This document shows positions 37,221 through 47,499 of a DNA stretch of 64,000 bases, piece after piece; the stretch's first letter is position 1; the number at the start of each line of letters is the position of its first letter. The DNA is from Amorphophallus konjac (taxonomy: Eukaryota; Streptophyta; Magnoliopsida; Alismatales; Araceae). The stretch lies in contig CM040121.1 of the NCBI GenBank assembly GCA_022559845.1, positions 564,643,581 through 564,707,580 of the forward strand. The letters run 5' to 3'. Both the position numbers and the translations under genes were made by a program. Below the pieces are notes generated by a model, which made no database searches, had not been told where the DNA came from, and was given only the letters and a program-made list of their open reading frames with translations.

Positions 37221-37770
37221 TTCTCAGTCCGCGCTCGAAAACGGTAGAAACTGCGGGAAAAGCCATGCCACGCCCCGTTCACCCCCAGGTGAAGGGGAAA
37301 CAAAAGGGAAAACCTTCCCCAAGCCCCTAGGCATGCATCTAAACCCCTGGATCGCCCAAAAACACCATAAAACGGGAGATCCGGCTCACACCCCAAAAAT
37401 ATGCATTTTGCCCAAAACGCCCCGTTTAGCCCGCTCGGCTCACCACGGCCTACGAAACTCGCGGGAAAGGAAGTACACGGGCTGAGGGTCCATCTCCCTA
37501 CCTCCACCGAAGAAACGACGCGTCGTGGACGCCGATCCACGAAGAAAACGCCGCGAAACCCTCGCCGGCTCGCGATCACGCCACCAAGCTTCCACGCGCC
37601 TCCTCCGCCTCGATCCTCACCTGTCCTCGCCCGCATCCTCACCCGCGCCACCTCCACCTCGCCCCCGCCTCGCTCCGTCGGCCGCCGGAGAAGAGAGGGG
37701 AGAAAGAGGGCGTGAGAGAAGAGAGAGGAAGGGAAGAGAGAAATGAGAGGGGGAGAGAGAAAAGGGTTAG

Positions 37771-37778
37771 TATATATA
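37771..37778 (-). promoter_or_regulatory. LTR TATA box (5' LTR)
   Basis: TATATATA on the minus strand; this copy would drive genomic RNA of the non-autonomous element. Confidence 0.55.
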
Positions 37779-38005
37779 GGAAAACCCAAAAATTCGATAA
37801 ATTCAAAAAATTACGAAAAATTACCTCCGTAATCCTCGGAAGGAACACAACGCAGTGGTACTGTCCCGGAGTCGTAGAACGCCACGGTTTGCCCTGCAAA
37901 GAGTTCCGAAGGCACATCAGGGAAAAAACACGTGTAAAGCACAAAATACACTCCGAGACCCACTACAATGATCCGAAAAATATCCGAAAAATCCGGGGCA
38001 TTACA

Positions 38006-38698
38006 TAGTTGATGTCAGCATCCCTACATCATTTCCAATGAGTAAGGTGTCATCAACATAAAGGACCAAGAAGGTCACAGAGCTCTCACTGACCTTCTTG
38101 TAAACACAAGGTTCATCTTCATTCCGAATGAAGTTGAAAGATTTGACAGCTTCATTAAATCTTAAGTTCCAGCTTCGAGATGCCTACTTCAATCCATAAA
38201 TGGACCTCTGAAGTTTGCATACCTTATTAGGATGGAGCATGGAAGTGAATCCTTCAGGCTGTACCATGTACACCTCTTCTGACAAATTTCCATTCAGAAA
38301 AGTTGTCTTCACATCCATTTGCCAAATCTCATAATCCAGGTATGCAGCAATGGCAAGGAGGATTCTAATTGACTTAACCATGGCCACATGTGAAAATGTC
38401 TCGTCATAGTCAATACCTTGTCTTTGACGATACCCTTTCGCCACTAATCTGGCCTTGTATGTGTCAATCTATCCATCTGCACCGATTTTCCTTTTGAAAA
38501 TCCACTTGCAGTCGATAGGGACTTTCCCTTCGGGTACATCAACCAAGTTCCAAACTTTGTTAGTGTACATGGACTGGATCTCTTAATCCATTGCCTCTTG
38601 CCATTTCTCGGAGTCCGCACTACGGATCTTCATCGATACATACCTTAGAGGACCTCTCTGAGACATGTCTAACATATCTCTTAGGTTCTCTTGGTATT
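38006..38698 (-). pseudogene. copia 2 pol, middle part (RT core)
   Basis: Minus-strand [50 protein letters not shown], then VLYVDDTLLIGND with YVDD at 38049-38060. In-frame stops occur near 38185, 38470 and 38585. The left edge is the TAGTT target of the gypsy insertion; the right edge is the GTATT target of element A. The preceding domain linker (RRSGR) is found at 43006-43030. Confidence 0.88.
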
Positions 38699-39719
38699 TG
38701 TTGGCACCGGCTTATTTTCTCGAATTAATCGAGGATTAAGCATAGAGCTAAATAGAGCAAAACAGCATATCGCCAAAGCTGCTATACCAGTCGAGTTGAG
38801 CTCAAAAATTGAGACACTTCGCCGGGTCAAGTAGCGCAACATAACAACCGGGGATCGGCCCCGATCAAATAGCACTATGCCAGTCAGTTTCCCAACAACC
38901 GGGTCAGTTTCAGGATTCGGGATAACCAGCCGTACCTTACGGCACTCTGTGAAGATTCGGGGTTTACCCCCCGGACACCCCGTGTACGGTATCACACCGC
39001 TGACGCTTCAACAACCGAGTTAACTCGGGACTCAGAATGGCCTGCCGCTTCATACGGCTCTTCGCCAGGGAGCGAGGTCACCCTGATCACCAGACAAACT
39101 ACATCGTCATGTCGACGCCCCAGTCACCGGGCCCAACCGAGGGTCCTAACCAGCTAGCCGTGACCCACGGCAACATCAACGATCGATCGGGTCCACCCCC
39201 GATCACTCAGTTTGCGGGTTTACCCGCGTTCAACCCAGCTACCCGAGCCGACCCGGGGGCGTCCTGGCTATTAGCCACGCCATCTGGCACCCAGCAACGA
39301 GGCCGAGGTCTACCCCGAGTCGCCTCCCTCCAGCCCTCTGAAGTCAAGGGAAGAGCCATATGGGCGAACCACAAGCTTCAGGAGCTCCCAGCGCCATTAT
39401 ACGGCCCACACACGCGTGTCGGGAATTTTCCGGAGCACGTGGTGGGCGCGTATGCTCCAGCCATTCTACAGCAAGTCGGAGCTCAACTCGGGACTCCCAG
39501 CAACCCATCGCGTCATGCACCACCATCGTGCGCCCTCGCACGCGGATCGACCTGTGCGGTCAGGTCGCGGGATTCAAGGGGGCCGCGCCCCTTGCGGGGG
39601 TTTCCGGGGGCGGAGCCCCCGGAAGAAAAATTAATGTTTATAAACCCAGTCAAACACCCCAGTCAAACCTCAGTCAAACCCGGTAAACCCTCGGTCAAAC
39701 CAACGTAAACCCCTCCGGG

Positions 39720-40055
39720 GAGGGGTTTAGGCGGACCAGCCTCACCCCCAAGGCTGGTCCGCCTAAACCCCCATTAAACAAAAAAAGAAAAAAAGGTATT
39801 TTTTAATTAAAAAAGGCGCCCAAGCCAGTCCGCCCAAACCCCCCTTGGGGGGGTTTAGGCGGACCAACCTGGCCCCTCAGGCTGGTCCGCCTAAACCCCA
39901 TCGGATGGGGTTTAGGCGGACCAGACCAGCCCCCTGGGCTGGTCCGCCTAAACCCTCCCTCCCCCACTCCGTAACACAAAAAAAAGGAAAAGAAAATGAG
40001 TATTTTCAATGGTTTACTCGGACCAAACCCAGCTCTCAACTTGGTCCGGGTAAAC
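39720..40055. repeat. long inverted repeats upstream of TATA in element A
   Basis: Three to four pairs of GTTTAGGCGGACCAGCC and its complement GGCTGGTCCGCCTAAAC. The first pair has 17-bp perfect arms and a 10-base loop. Strong hairpins are possible. Similar blocks occur in element B at 45255-45555. Confidence 0.85.
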
Positions 40056-40079
40056 CCCTTCCACCCCTTCATCTTCCAC

Positions 40080-40086
40080 TATAAAA
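40080..40086 (+). promoter_or_regulatory. TATA box of element A
   Basis: TATAAAA just after the inverted-repeat block, followed by ACCCCCC, consistent with an LTR U3/R border. Confidence 0.55.
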
Positions 40087-40284
40087 CCCCCCATTTGGAA
40101 GCCCAAAAAAAAAGAGATCAACCATCAAGCCTCAATGCAAGGAGCTCACTCCCGGACTACAAGGGCGCGCTAAGGAGATTTGTGTGTGTGTTTACTAGGC
40201 TCACGCCGAGGGCATGTCGCATGATCATCCCTCATACGGCGTCTAGTCCAAACACCCACCTCCAGCCCCCTATTGTCATGAACG

Positions 40285-40575
40285 TATGTCGTCTCGATAA
40301 TCATGCTCGACCCCAGATCTTACTTGGTGAAAGCACTCTGTCAGGGTCCTGTCCCGATATTCATGCACGACCCTGATGCCGCCTAATGAAAGCACTATGC
40401 CCGAGCCCTGTCTCGATAGTCATGCGCCCCCAGACATTGTTCGACAGGGACACCCTGCTCGACCCTACCTCGACATTCGTGCATGACCCAGATGCCGCTT
40501 CATGAGAGCACCATGTCTGGTTCCCCTGCCTCGATGATCGTGCGCCACCTTGGCATCAACTCGATAAGCATGCCA
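40285..40575. repeat. tandem repeat, roughly 100-bp unit
   Basis: About three degenerate copies carrying CTCGATAnTCATGC, GACCC(T/A)GATGCCGC and (T)GAAAGCAC(T/C)ATG. Confidence 0.7.
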
Positions 40576-41519
40576 TCAGTGCCGTTACCCGGACAATGGG
40601 CATACTTTACAAGTCCTGGCGCAAGATGAAGTGTCAGGCCACTGCCAGTCACATCGGGGCCCCCGACGCCCGACAACTCAACAACTCAGTCACAACGGTG
40701 CCCCCGGCACCCGACTGCCAGCCACTCCAGTTACATAAACACTTGGCATGCAACATGGAACATGAAATGAAGGATGCAATGCAACACCCTCCGACCTAAC
40801 TACCGCGCCCTCGGACTCCCGAGGCCTTCGGCAAGGGTCGGGGACGCGAGGAACTAAGTGCGCTCGTGGTTGGCTTGTCGATCGGCTTATACACGCCGAG
40901 GGTAAGTCATACGTACTTCCCTCACGCGGCATCTAGCCATCTCACACAAGTCCATGCCCGTCGCACGAAGGGCACTATGACGATGGCGAATACACCCGCA
41001 TCCCGGGTCCGCCCGTGTGTAACAACCCACGATGGCTATACACACGCCCTGATGCCGCACCTACTTTCGACACGGAACCACGTGCCTATCGCTCGCCTCG
41101 AGCTAGCCGCCGACCGCTCGGACTGATGACTCGAGTTATCCGGACCCTGGCCTGGGAGCAATATTCCCGGGGCCGACCTCGACTCCCGACATGACGACAT
41201 TCCCCTTCCGAGGCCTGGACCCGACTGCTCACCTTGAGCCGCGTCCAACCTCCGTCAGGCGCCAGTCCACGACCGCCCCTGCCACCCAGGCAGTCGGGCT
41301 TGTCTCGATCTCCTCATAGGGAGCCTCTGTAAAACACGCAGACATCCGCCTTATCCCGCATTGACCCGGGGACCGACCCACGTGTCGAAATTGTCCCGTG
41401 GCTTGTGCCAGTTGTACTTTGGCCTCCTCGGCCCATTTGTAAAGCCCACGTGGCTCTCATATAGCATGAAACCGGTTGAACACATGTATGTACTCGGGTC
41501 TCAGCCTCTTCACGACGCC

Positions 41520-42130
41520 CGCCTCCTTCAGTCACAACGGTGCTTCCAGCGCCCGACTGCCAGTCACAACGGTGCCTCCGGCACCCGACTGCCTGCTACC
41601 CGAGTCACAATGGTGCCCCCGGCACCCGACTGCCAGCTACTCCAGTCACGTCGGGGCCCGCGGCACCCGATCACTCGATAACTCCAGTCACAACGGTGCC
41701 TCCGGCACCCAACTGCCAGTTACTCCAGTGACAACGGTGCCCCCGACACCCGACTACCCAGCCACTTCAGTCACAATGGTGCCCCCGGAACCCGACTGCA
41801 AGTTACTCCAGTCACAACGGTGCCCCCGGCACCCGATCACTCGATAACTCCAGTCACAACGGTGCCCCCGGCACCCGACTGCCAGCTACCCCAGTCACAA
41901 CGGTGCCCCCGGCACCCGACTACCCAGCCACTTCAGTCACAACGGTGCCCCCGGCACCCGACTGCCGGTTACTCATGTCACAACGGTGCCCCCGGCACCC
42001 GACTGCCAATTACTCATGTCACAACGGTGCCCCCGGCACCCGACTGCCAACAACTCCAGTCACAACGGTGCCCCCGGCACCCGACTGTCAGCTACTCCAG
42101 TCACATCGGGGCACGCGACACCCGACCACT
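41520..42130. repeat. minisatellite with GGTGCC-CCC-GGCACC dyad
   Basis: About 15-16 units of 32-42 bp (TCACAACGGTGCCCCCGGCA, then CCCGACTGCC and a variable linker). Each unit holds the 6-bp-arm hairpin GGTGCC/GGCACC. A higher-order pattern with alternating linkers (AGTTACTCCAG, ACCCAGCCACTTC, ATCACTCGATAAC) is visible. Confidence 0.9.
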
Positions 42131-43005
42131 AAACTCCCCCAGCACAATGGTGCCTACGGCATCCCTATTGCCCCGACCTCGACACTGTCTCATGTCGGGA
42201 AAACATTGTGACGCCCTTCGGACGTCATCCTGCTGAGTCACAGGTCCTCTGATGGACACTATGTACTGATACAGAACTACCCGCACAATAATGCAATGAC
42301 CCGGGGACCGTCATGAATGACGGAATTGTCCCGTGACTTGCAAGCAATTGTAATCGGGCTCTCATGCCCCCATATAAATGCCTCTCATGGCATATAAGTC
42401 ATGTAATCCATGTAGGGAGCGGATCCCCCTCCTCGCCGGAACCAATATCTCTGCCCCCAGTTATCCCTGTTGTGTTGATGTTGCCATGTCGTTGTTGCAC
42501 GGACTAAGCCCTCCCGACGTCACGGCTCCCAGGGTCCCAGACTCTCTCTTCGGCAGTAGAAATAAAGGTATTCGGATTCAATCCGACGTAAAATAAATAT
42601 CGGTTACTTGCAAGCAGTGGGGAAAGACGTCCAGTACACGAATCCCCATAATCGCCTGAGCACTTGCACCCGTGGAACCCCTTTTATCCACATGTCACCC
42701 GATCTCTCGAGCCACGTGTCGCGTCCTGGCGACGCTTCCCCGGTCAATCTTCGGTTCCATAGGTGATTGTCGAGAAATCGACTGGCACGCCCGCATTCCA
42801 CCCAGCCATCCTTGTCCCAGTCTCCCAGAATGATCAACCATATGCCATCCCTTCCAGTGCGTTCCTATCGTTCTCTCTGCCTTCTTCTCAATACCCCCGG
42901 AATCCCCGCGTGCCCAGTCAACCTATCTCGACCTTCCGTAAAAGGCGAGTGTACACCCCCGCCGCGAGGACAAAACGACAAGTGAATCCCCCGCGGTCGC
43001 AAACA

Positions 43006-43980
43006 GTAGTCTACCAGATCTCCGTAGTGTCTGTGTTTCACTCCGAATAGGATCAACCGATACAGACTCATCTAATGAGTTTGTGTCTTCGGGTTGTGGT
43101 TCTTGGATCTCGTCCAATTCTATTTGGCTCCCACTGTCTTTCTAGAGAAGATATTCTCTTTCTAGAAATACAGCTCTCTTAGCCACTAAGACTCTTTGCT
43201 CAGAAGGGTGATAGAAATAATATCCAAATGTCTCCTTTGGATATCCCACAAACCTACACTTATCGGTTCTTGACTCAAGTTTATCACTATCGTTCCTTTT
43301 CACATGGACAGGACACCCCCAAATTTTAATGTGATTAAAATTTGATTTCATGCCCTTCCATATCTCATATGGTATAGAAGGAATAGATTTACTTGAGATC
43401 TTATTCAGTAAATATGCTGTAGTCTCTAAGGCATAGCCCCAGAGAGACAAGGGTAGTTCTGACATAGACATCATAGATCGGACCATGTCTAACAAGGTCA
43501 TGTTTCTCCTTTCGGATACACCATTGTGCTGTGGTGTATACGGTGGAGTCCACTATGAAACAATTCCATTGTCTTTAAGATAAGAAGTGAATTCATGGCT
43601 AAGGTATTCACCTCCTCGATCCAATCAAAGAGCCTTAATACTCTTGCCAGTCTGTTTCTCTACTTCATTCTTGTATTCCTTAAACTTCTCAAAGGCTTGT
43701 GATTTATGTCTCATTAAATACACATAGCCATATCTCAAGAAGTCATCAATAAAAGAAATGAAATAGAGGTGACCCCCTTTTGCTTCCATGGACATGGGTC
43801 CACACACATCCGAGTGTATGAGCTCGAGAAGGTCAGCAGCCCTCTCACCATATCCACTAAAGGGAGCCTTGGTCATCTTCCCCATGAGACACGACTCACA
43901 TGTATCAAATGGCTTGTATTCGAATGAATTCAAATACCCATTTGAGTGTAGGTGAGAGACTCTTTTCTCGCCTACATGAC
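43006..43980 (-). pseudogene. copia 2 pol, N-terminal part (integrase)
   Basis: Minus strand: FDTCESCLMGKMTKAPF (GAG-pre-integrase end, near 43900), HSDVCGPMSMEAKGG (first catalytic Asp), DRGGEYLSHEF (second Asp), NGVSERRN (catalytic Glu), WGYALETTAYLLN, then the linker ending TLRRSGR at 43006-43030. In-frame stops lie near 43140, 43555 and 43630. The right edge at 43980 is cut by element B; the protease and gag of copia 2 lie beyond B, off the window. Confidence 0.88.
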
Positions 43981-45254
43981 TGTTGTACTCGGACTATTTC
44001 CTCAGCGAAATACCCAGAAATAAGGGTTCAGGAATTCCCTCGAACACCTTCAAGGCATGGGCCACCCGGCCCCTCCGACAACCCAGTGGGCCCGACCAAT
44101 GGCCCTAGCACGTTGGCCGAGGTGCACGACGGCTCTAGCAATCAATCGAGACCGCTCCTGATTCATAAGTTGCGGATTTCCTCCGCACTCTACACGGTCA
44201 CCCGGGCCGCCCCAGGGACACTCCGACTACAAGCCATGCCACATGGCACTCAGTGAAGAGGCTAGGGGCCTACCCCGGAATGCCTTCCCTCAACCTTCCA
44301 AGGTCAAAGGGAGACCTAAATAGGTCAACCACAGGCTCAGGAGGCCCGTAGTACGCGTGTACGGCTCACACCCGTGTGTTCGACATTCTGCCGAACACCT
44401 TGTGGGCGCACGTGTTTCAACCCTTCTACACCAACCCATGGGCCACCCCATGGTCCCAGTACACCAATTGGGTCCCACAACGACCCCCCCAGCAAGTCGG
44501 GGCCACCCCTGACCCTCAGACACGTGACGACAAGCCACCTAACTTAGCTCTCGGGGCAACCTGAGGCTACCCTGTCAACCTGACGTACAACATGGCACGC
44601 TACTCGAGGCAAGGCCCATCGGCCCAGGGTGCCTCCTTCCAGTCCCCACGGACTCCTACCCTTGGCCCTTGGCCAAATCCGAGGCCCGTCGGTCACCTAC
44701 GCGGCTCGTTCGGCAACCCGGGGTGTGTCGGGCATTCGCCCGAACACCTTGCGAGCGGCCACTACAACCCGAAGAACAATGGCTCCCATGGGCCATTTCA
44801 ATCCCCCAAAACTTCATATCCCCCAAGGGATATCCTCAGACGACGAAGGAAGACCCCCGGGGGCCATCCCTCGGGGTTACGGCTTTGCCCGGGGCCCGTG
44901 CGCCCCAGGGCGTGGCCGCGCCCTCGGAGAGGGCGAACTCCCTGGGGGCCGCGCCCTCCCCTCAGCTCGGAGACCCGACGGCCCTCCCCAGTCCCAGTTC
45001 GTGGAAATTCCTAACTTCATGGTCCGAGGCTCGTGCAAAGTTCGTTCGTCGTACCCGTGTGTCGAAGGATTCGCGAAGGCGGAGTCCCGGGATTACGTTG
45101 AGTTACACACGTCAATCCCTCGATCTTCGCACACAAGCAGCCAGTCCACCAGTATATCCTCCCAGTATCCTCTTTCTTCTTAGCCAGTTTGAGAAGAAAA
45201 TACACCAAAAAACTGGGTTTTATAGAAGGGGGGACCACTCCCTCTCTCTCCCTC

Positions 45255-45555
45255 TACCTGGTCCGCCCAAACCCCCCTTGGGAGGGGTTTAGGCGGACCA
45301 GCCTGGACCCCCAGACTGGTCCGCCTAAACCCTTCTATAACAAAAAAAAAAGAATTTTTAAAACAAAAAAAAAGAAAGAGGACCAACATGGTCCGCCCAA
45401 ACCCTTTTGGGAGGGGGTTTAGGCGGACCAGCTTGGACCCCCAAGCTGGTCCGCCTAAACCTCTCCAAAAACCAAAAAAAGGATTTTTTTTTTTCCCCTT
45501 CGAAGAGGGGTTTAGGCGGACCAGACCAGCCCATGGAGCTGGTCCGCCTAAACCC
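45255..45555. repeat. long inverted repeats upstream of TATA in element B
   Basis: GGTTTAGGCGGACCAGC and GCTGGTCCGCCTAAACC pairs separated by poly-A or poly-T rich spacers, about three pairs, homologous to 39720-40055. Confidence 0.85.
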
Positions 45556-45570
45556 CACCCCTTCAACTTC

Positions 45571-45578
45571 TATAAATT
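45571..45578 (+). promoter_or_regulatory. TATA box of element B
   Basis: TATAAATT follows the last inverted repeat by about 20 bp, then GCCCCCTTGCC, the same layout as element A. Confidence 0.55.
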
Positions 45579-45660
45579 GCCCCCTTGCCAACAAGCTAGA
45601 AGCATGCACGAAGAAAGGAAGGAAGCAATGCACAGACGAGCTAACTTCCCCTTCCTAATT

Positions 45661-47021
45661 TGAAGTCCCGAGTTTAAATGGCACCCAAGAGGGGGGTGAA
45701 TTGGGTGTTAAAAATTAATGAAGATTATTTTCTTTTTATATAAAATATGTGATAGAATGCTATAAGAGAGACAAGGTAAACAGAGACCAAAAAACAATGC
45801 AAGATCTAAACGGTGATAAAAGGATTATTGAGAATAAAACTGAACTGGAAATCACACATGCAATTAGCACAGAATGGGGATAGAAGAAAAGGAACAAACC
45901 ACACGGCGACAACGATTTTTAGGTGGTTCGGATGCCACAAGGACAACCTACGTCCATCCCTCACGGACTGTGAGGATCCACACACTATCTTGTAAAAGGT
46001 TACAAGATCAACCACACACAACACTTACACACTGGGAAGAGGAGTTCCCGCGAAGATGCAAGAACACCTTAATACGCACACAGCTACACGGGAGGATACA
46101 CACAACCACACACACGGATCTAGGAAGATCCACACACACCGAAATATTTTAACAACTACAAGATCCACATATGAAGCTTAAGAAGGCAAAAAGAATTTAG
46201 AACACAATAGAGGAATCTTGATTTGCTCCCCCTTAATGGATGGTTGGATGCTTTGGATGCAGCTTGAATCCTTGGGCTGATCTTCACTTGACTTGATGAA
46301 GAAGGATGAAGAACTTCTTTCGGAGCACTGTTCACGTCTACAGTGCCAAATCCCTTCTCTTCCTCTTGGCAGCCTCCCTTTGATCTTCCTTAAGCATTAG
46401 GGTTTTCCAAACCCTCTTGTATAAGTTATATATGTTCTTGAATGGTCCAAGGCCTCCCCCAGACCAGATCCACAATATCTGGAGAGTTTGGTAGCTTAGG
46501 GATTAAACAATTCCCATGAGAGTGGCTAATCTCGAAAGGTGAAAAAGTCAACAATTGTTGGCAGCTCGGGGCTGGCGGTCGACCGGCAGGGGCTGGCGGT
46601 CGACCGCTACTGAGAAACCTGCAAGTGGCCGGTCCCTGGGAAATCCGGTCGACCGGGATTTGAGGGGCGGTCGACCGCCACTGTGACAGTCTGTAGAGAA
46701 TTGTATTCTGTTATTTCAGGTCGACCGGGGTCATGCTGGCGGTCGACCGGACTGTCAAAAAACCTGAAAAATAAGAGTTTAGCCCAGAGAACCATATCCA
46801 CAAGATCGAGACATGAATTGGATGCATGTATATGGGAAATGCCAAGTTCATTTGAGATCTGAGAAAGCCCATTCGGAAGGCCAAAGCCTTAAGCAAAAGC
46901 ATGAAAAAATTCGGCCTTGAAAAACGTGTGAAAAACACTTGGGTCAAGGATTCCAAACAGGAGAGCCACCAAGGGTCCTTGGTTTTGTTATCATCAAAAA
47001 CACTGAGATAGATATACAACA
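45661..47021 (-). repeat. SIRE 3' LTR
   Basis: 1361 bp; minus strand starts TGTTGTATATC and ends CGGGACTTCA. It includes a cluster of GGTCGACC palindromes (46568-46750), and a TATA-like TATATAAC on the minus strand near 46420-46430 with AAACCCTAA just downstream. Confidence 0.93.
46568..46750. repeat. GGTCGACC palindrome cluster in SIRE LTR
   Basis: Six copies of the 8-bp palindrome GGTCGACC (several extended, for example GCGGTCGACCGC) in under 200 bp, in the U3 part as read on the minus strand. The 5' LTR carries the same cluster at about 55722-55905, where one copy is changed to GGTTGACC and one extended copy is altered. Confidence 0.9.
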
Positions 47022-47035
47022 ATCTCCCCCTTTTT
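47022..47035 (-). other. SIRE polypurine tract
   Basis: AAAAAGGGGGAGAT on the minus strand, directly before the 3' LTR. Confidence 0.92.
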
Positions 47036-47499
47036 GATGATGACAAAACGCTAGGCTAACACACCAAGGTTTATGTTGTAAAAATTCAGATTGAACGTTG
47101 TGCTAGAAATGTCATTCACCAAAACAAACCAATCAACATGATGTAGCACAGATCACTAGATAGGCAATAAGAATATGAAATGAGACACCAAAGCCAACAA
47201 ATGAATTCAAACACCAGTGCTTTCAATTCATCATAGTTTCATTACAAGATACATTAGTGCAAGTGGATGCACGACTCTAAAACCAAAGGCTAAGCAAAAG
47301 ACTAACACTACAGACAGCCCTCACATGACATGCAAGAAAGCAACACAACCACACAACGACATACATAAGTAAATAATAAGCCTGCCCTACTACTTCTCCC
47401 CCTTTGTCAACAGCAAAAAGGGATGGGATAGACGAAGGAGGGACTCAAACTGCACTGGATCAAAAGAGAACATGCTAGAGGTGAAAGCAAAACAAAGTC

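Larger units (their letters stand above)
28733..38005 (-). mobile_element. non-autonomous gypsy element with long LTRs (TSD TAGTT)
   Basis: Complete 9273-bp element in the minus direction: 5' LTR 34814-38005, primer-binding site, 2.9-kb internal region, polypurine tract, 3' LTR 28733-31923. TAGTT flanks both sides (28728-28732 and 38006-38010), and the copia 2 frame continues across. LTR ends, tRNA-Met-type primer site and polypurine block closely match gypsy element 1 (1-6885), but I find no protease, RT, RNase H or integrase inside. It probably relied on proteins from an autonomous relative. The LTRs differ at a few dozen places by eye, so it is older than the SIRE element. Confidence 0.9.
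34814..38005 (-). repeat. 5' LTR of non-autonomous gypsy element
   Basis: 3192 bp, the near-identical partner of 28733-31923. It contains the same TATA box (37771-37778) and inverted-repeat cluster (36970-37220). Confidence 0.92.
38699..43005 (+). mobile_element. element A: 4.3-kb solo-LTR-like insertion with arrays
   Basis: It starts TGTTGGCACCGG and ends CGGTCGCAAACA. Flanks are GTATT (38694-38698) and GTAGT (43006-43010), a TSD with one change. Removing the insert and one flank copy makes the copia 2 frame read through (RRSGR joined to PREPKRYV), which confirms both boundaries. Inside are long inverted repeats (39720-40055), a TATA box (40080), a roughly 100-bp repeat (40285-40575) and a minisatellite (41520-42130). 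No retrotransposon protein, primer site or LTR pair is seen, so a large solo LTR is likely. A ~45-bp motif GACCCGGGGACCG...TTGTCCCGTG occurs twice inside it and once in element B. Confidence 0.8.
43981..45660 (+). mobile_element. element B, left part (related to element A)
   Basis: It starts TGTTGTACTCGGAC, immediately after the interrupted copia 2 frame. Target flank is probably ATGAC (43976-43980). It resembles element A in order and in patches (CCACATGGCACTCAG, the GTTTAGGCGGACCAG inverted repeats, a TATA box). At 45660 it is cut by the SIRE element, whose TSD is TAATT; B resumes at 56178. Overlapping open frames at 44592-45292 are chance frames in GC-rich DNA. Confidence 0.78.

Noticed and set aside
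37172..37789. 205-codon minus-strand frame in the gypsy 5' LTR (parallel frame at 31090-31575)
   Set aside because: It lies across the LTR promoter, leader and hairpin cluster, is not conserved in the related LTRs and matches no family.
38699..43005. Element A as a DNA transposon with terminal inverted repeats
   Set aside because: The ends are only weakly inverted beyond TGTT/AACA, and the 5-bp flanks plus TATA layout fit an LTR better.
44592..45292. Three overlapping plus-strand frames of 140-207 codons in element B
   Set aside because: All three frames are open at once in GC-rich DNA; no conserved motif.
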